This document shows positions 4,546-5,291 of a DNA stretch of 5,291 bases, one piece after another. The stretch spans positions 1-5,291 of the forward strand of contig JAUYSA010000105.1 of NCBI GenBank assembly GCA_030696545.1. The letters are read 5' to 3'. Every line of letters starts with the position of its first letter. Position 1 is the first letter of the stretch. A program made the translations under genes and the position numbers. The notes under the pieces were generated by a model. That model searched no databases. It saw only the letters and a list, made by a program, of their open reading frames with translations, and was not told the DNA's origin. This DNA is from Hyphomonadaceae bacterium. Its GTDB lineage: Bacteria; Pseudomonadota; Alphaproteobacteria; Caulobacterales; Hyphomonadaceae.

Positions 4546-5291
4546 CTAGAGAGCCGAGCGCCGAAGAGAGACCAGCGCTTCGTCGAGGATTTTGCGGTTG
4601 GCAGCGGCCACGATCTGGCCGCCTAGCTGCGCCGGGTTGCCGCGCCAATCGGTAACGACGCCTCCTGCGCCCTCGATCACCGGAAACAGCGCGGCGACAT
4701 CGTGAGCCTTGAGGCCGCTTTCAATCACCATGTCGATCGTGCCTGCGGCCAGCCGGGCATAGGCGTAGGCGTCGAGCCCATAACGCGTGAGCCGCGCTGT
4801 CGCGCGGATATGTTCGAATGCGCCGCGCTCAGGCGCGGTCAGAATAAAGGGGTCGGTGGTGGACAGGACAGCCTGGGTCAGTTGCCCACAGTCGCGCGTC
4901 TTCAGTGTTGTGCGCTCGCCCCGGCACTCAAGCCAGGCTTCATCGCCGACGCCGACATAGCGTTCGTCGAGCCATGGCTGGTCGATGATGCCGAGGATCG
5001 GCTTGCCGTGCTTCACTAGTCCGATCAGCACGCACCATGACGGCAGGCCGGCGACGAAGGCGCGCGTTCCATCAATCGGATCGAGATACCAGGTCAGGCC
5101 TGACGTGCCGGGCGTGGAGCCATATTCTTCGCCTTCGATTCCATCCTGCGGCCGTTCGGCCAGGATGATCTCCCGCATCACGCGCTCGGAAGCGCGATCG
5201 GCCTCGGTCACGGGGTCGAAGCCGTGCTGGTCCTTGTTGTGGGGATTGCTGGCGGCGGCTGTGCGGAAGATCGGCAGACTCGCGGCTCGCG
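4546..5291 (-). CDS. hisN: HisN-type histidinol-phosphatase / inositol monophosphatase family, N-terminus cut off
   Basis: 247 complete codons are visible. The frame is open to the right edge, so the start is outside the window; family length (about 260 aa) suggests only 10-20 residues are missing. A GTG at 5209-5211 could pass for a start, but it is the Val of the conserved FDPVTEAD motif, so the gene clearly continues upstream. In fragment numbering, the Mg-binding motifs of the inositol monophosphatase fold are GEEYG (53-57), LDPIDGT (69-75) and AHDVAALFPVIEGAGG (195-210, with Asp197). The 'DxAALxPxIEGAGG' ending and 'DPVTEADRASE' resemble the HisN histidinol-phosphate phosphatases rather than SuhB-type inositol phosphatases. 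It would dephosphorylate histidinol phosphate in histidine synthesis, but related enzymes act on inositol or nucleotide phosphates. First visible gene of an operon with the TerB-like gene. Confidence 0.85.
   Translation of the reverse strand, partial: RAASLPIFRTAAASNPHNKDQHGFDPVTEADRASERVMREIILAERPQDGIEGEEYGSTPGTSGLTWYLDPIDGTRAFVAGLPSWCVLIGLVKHGKPILGIIDQPWLDERYVGVGDEAWLECRGERTTLKTRDCGQLTQAVLSTTDPFILTAPERGAFEHIRATARLTRYGLDAYAYARLAAGTIDMVIESGLKAHDVAALFPVIEGAGGVVTDWRGNPAQLGGQIVAAANRKILDEALVSLRRSAL

Noticed and set aside
4163..4648. Longer 161-aa reading of the TerB-like gene
   Set aside because: The extra 40 residues overlap the phosphatase gene, are rich in Arg and Pro, and the internal ATG has its own ribosome binding site.

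Overview
The window is GC-rich (strong G/C preference at third codon positions, GGAGG-type ribosome binding sites). Its gene content looks like a chromosomal piece of an alphaproteobacterium, perhaps of the Caulobacterales/Hyphomonadaceae/Sphingomonadales type. That placement is inferred from composition, the style of the palindromic repeats and the protein families, not from any search.

Layout, left to right. Positions 1-403 hold no secure gene but carry a dense cluster of palindromic repeats: a 29-nt hairpin (80-108), a 49-nt imperfect palindrome (166-214), and a 33-nt REP-like element present twice in inverted orientation (281-313 and 359-391). An open + frame runs through them from the left edge, so a degraded or repeat-extended gene end is possible. 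A good intrinsic terminator (404-434, minus strand) ends the next gene, a complete 515-aa acyl-CoA carboxylase carboxyltransferase (beta) subunit on the minus strand (482-2029). A 130-bp divergent intergenic region follows. On the plus strand come a 100-aa stand-alone SCP2 sterol/lipid-carrier protein (2160-2462) and, 5 nt later, a 324-aa alpha/beta hydrolase resembling lysophospholipase L2 / monoacylglycerol lipase (2468-3442). Only 6 nt after its stop lies the stop of a convergent minus-strand gene for an unrecognised two-helix membrane protein (3449-4057; the start is moved 10 codons inward to fit a strong ribosome binding site). The right end is a minus-strand operon: a HisN-type inositol-monophosphatase-family phosphatase (4546 to beyond 5291, N-terminus cut by the window edge) followed 17 nt downstream by a 121-aa TerB-like protein (4163-4528), which ends before a weak terminator-like hairpin.

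Functional reading. The centre of the window is lipid/acyl-CoA themed: a carboxyltransferase that must work with a biotin carboxylase/carrier subunit encoded elsewhere, divergent from a lipid-binding SCP2 protein and a probable (lyso)lipid hydrolase. The right end links a probable histidine-biosynthesis phosphatase to a TerB-like protein, most likely a simple transcriptional grouping. I see no transposase, CRISPR array, tRNA/rRNA, phage gene or recognisable defence system. The least ordinary features are the repeat cluster at the left, the atypical C-terminal segment of the carboxyltransferase, and the unassigned membrane protein.
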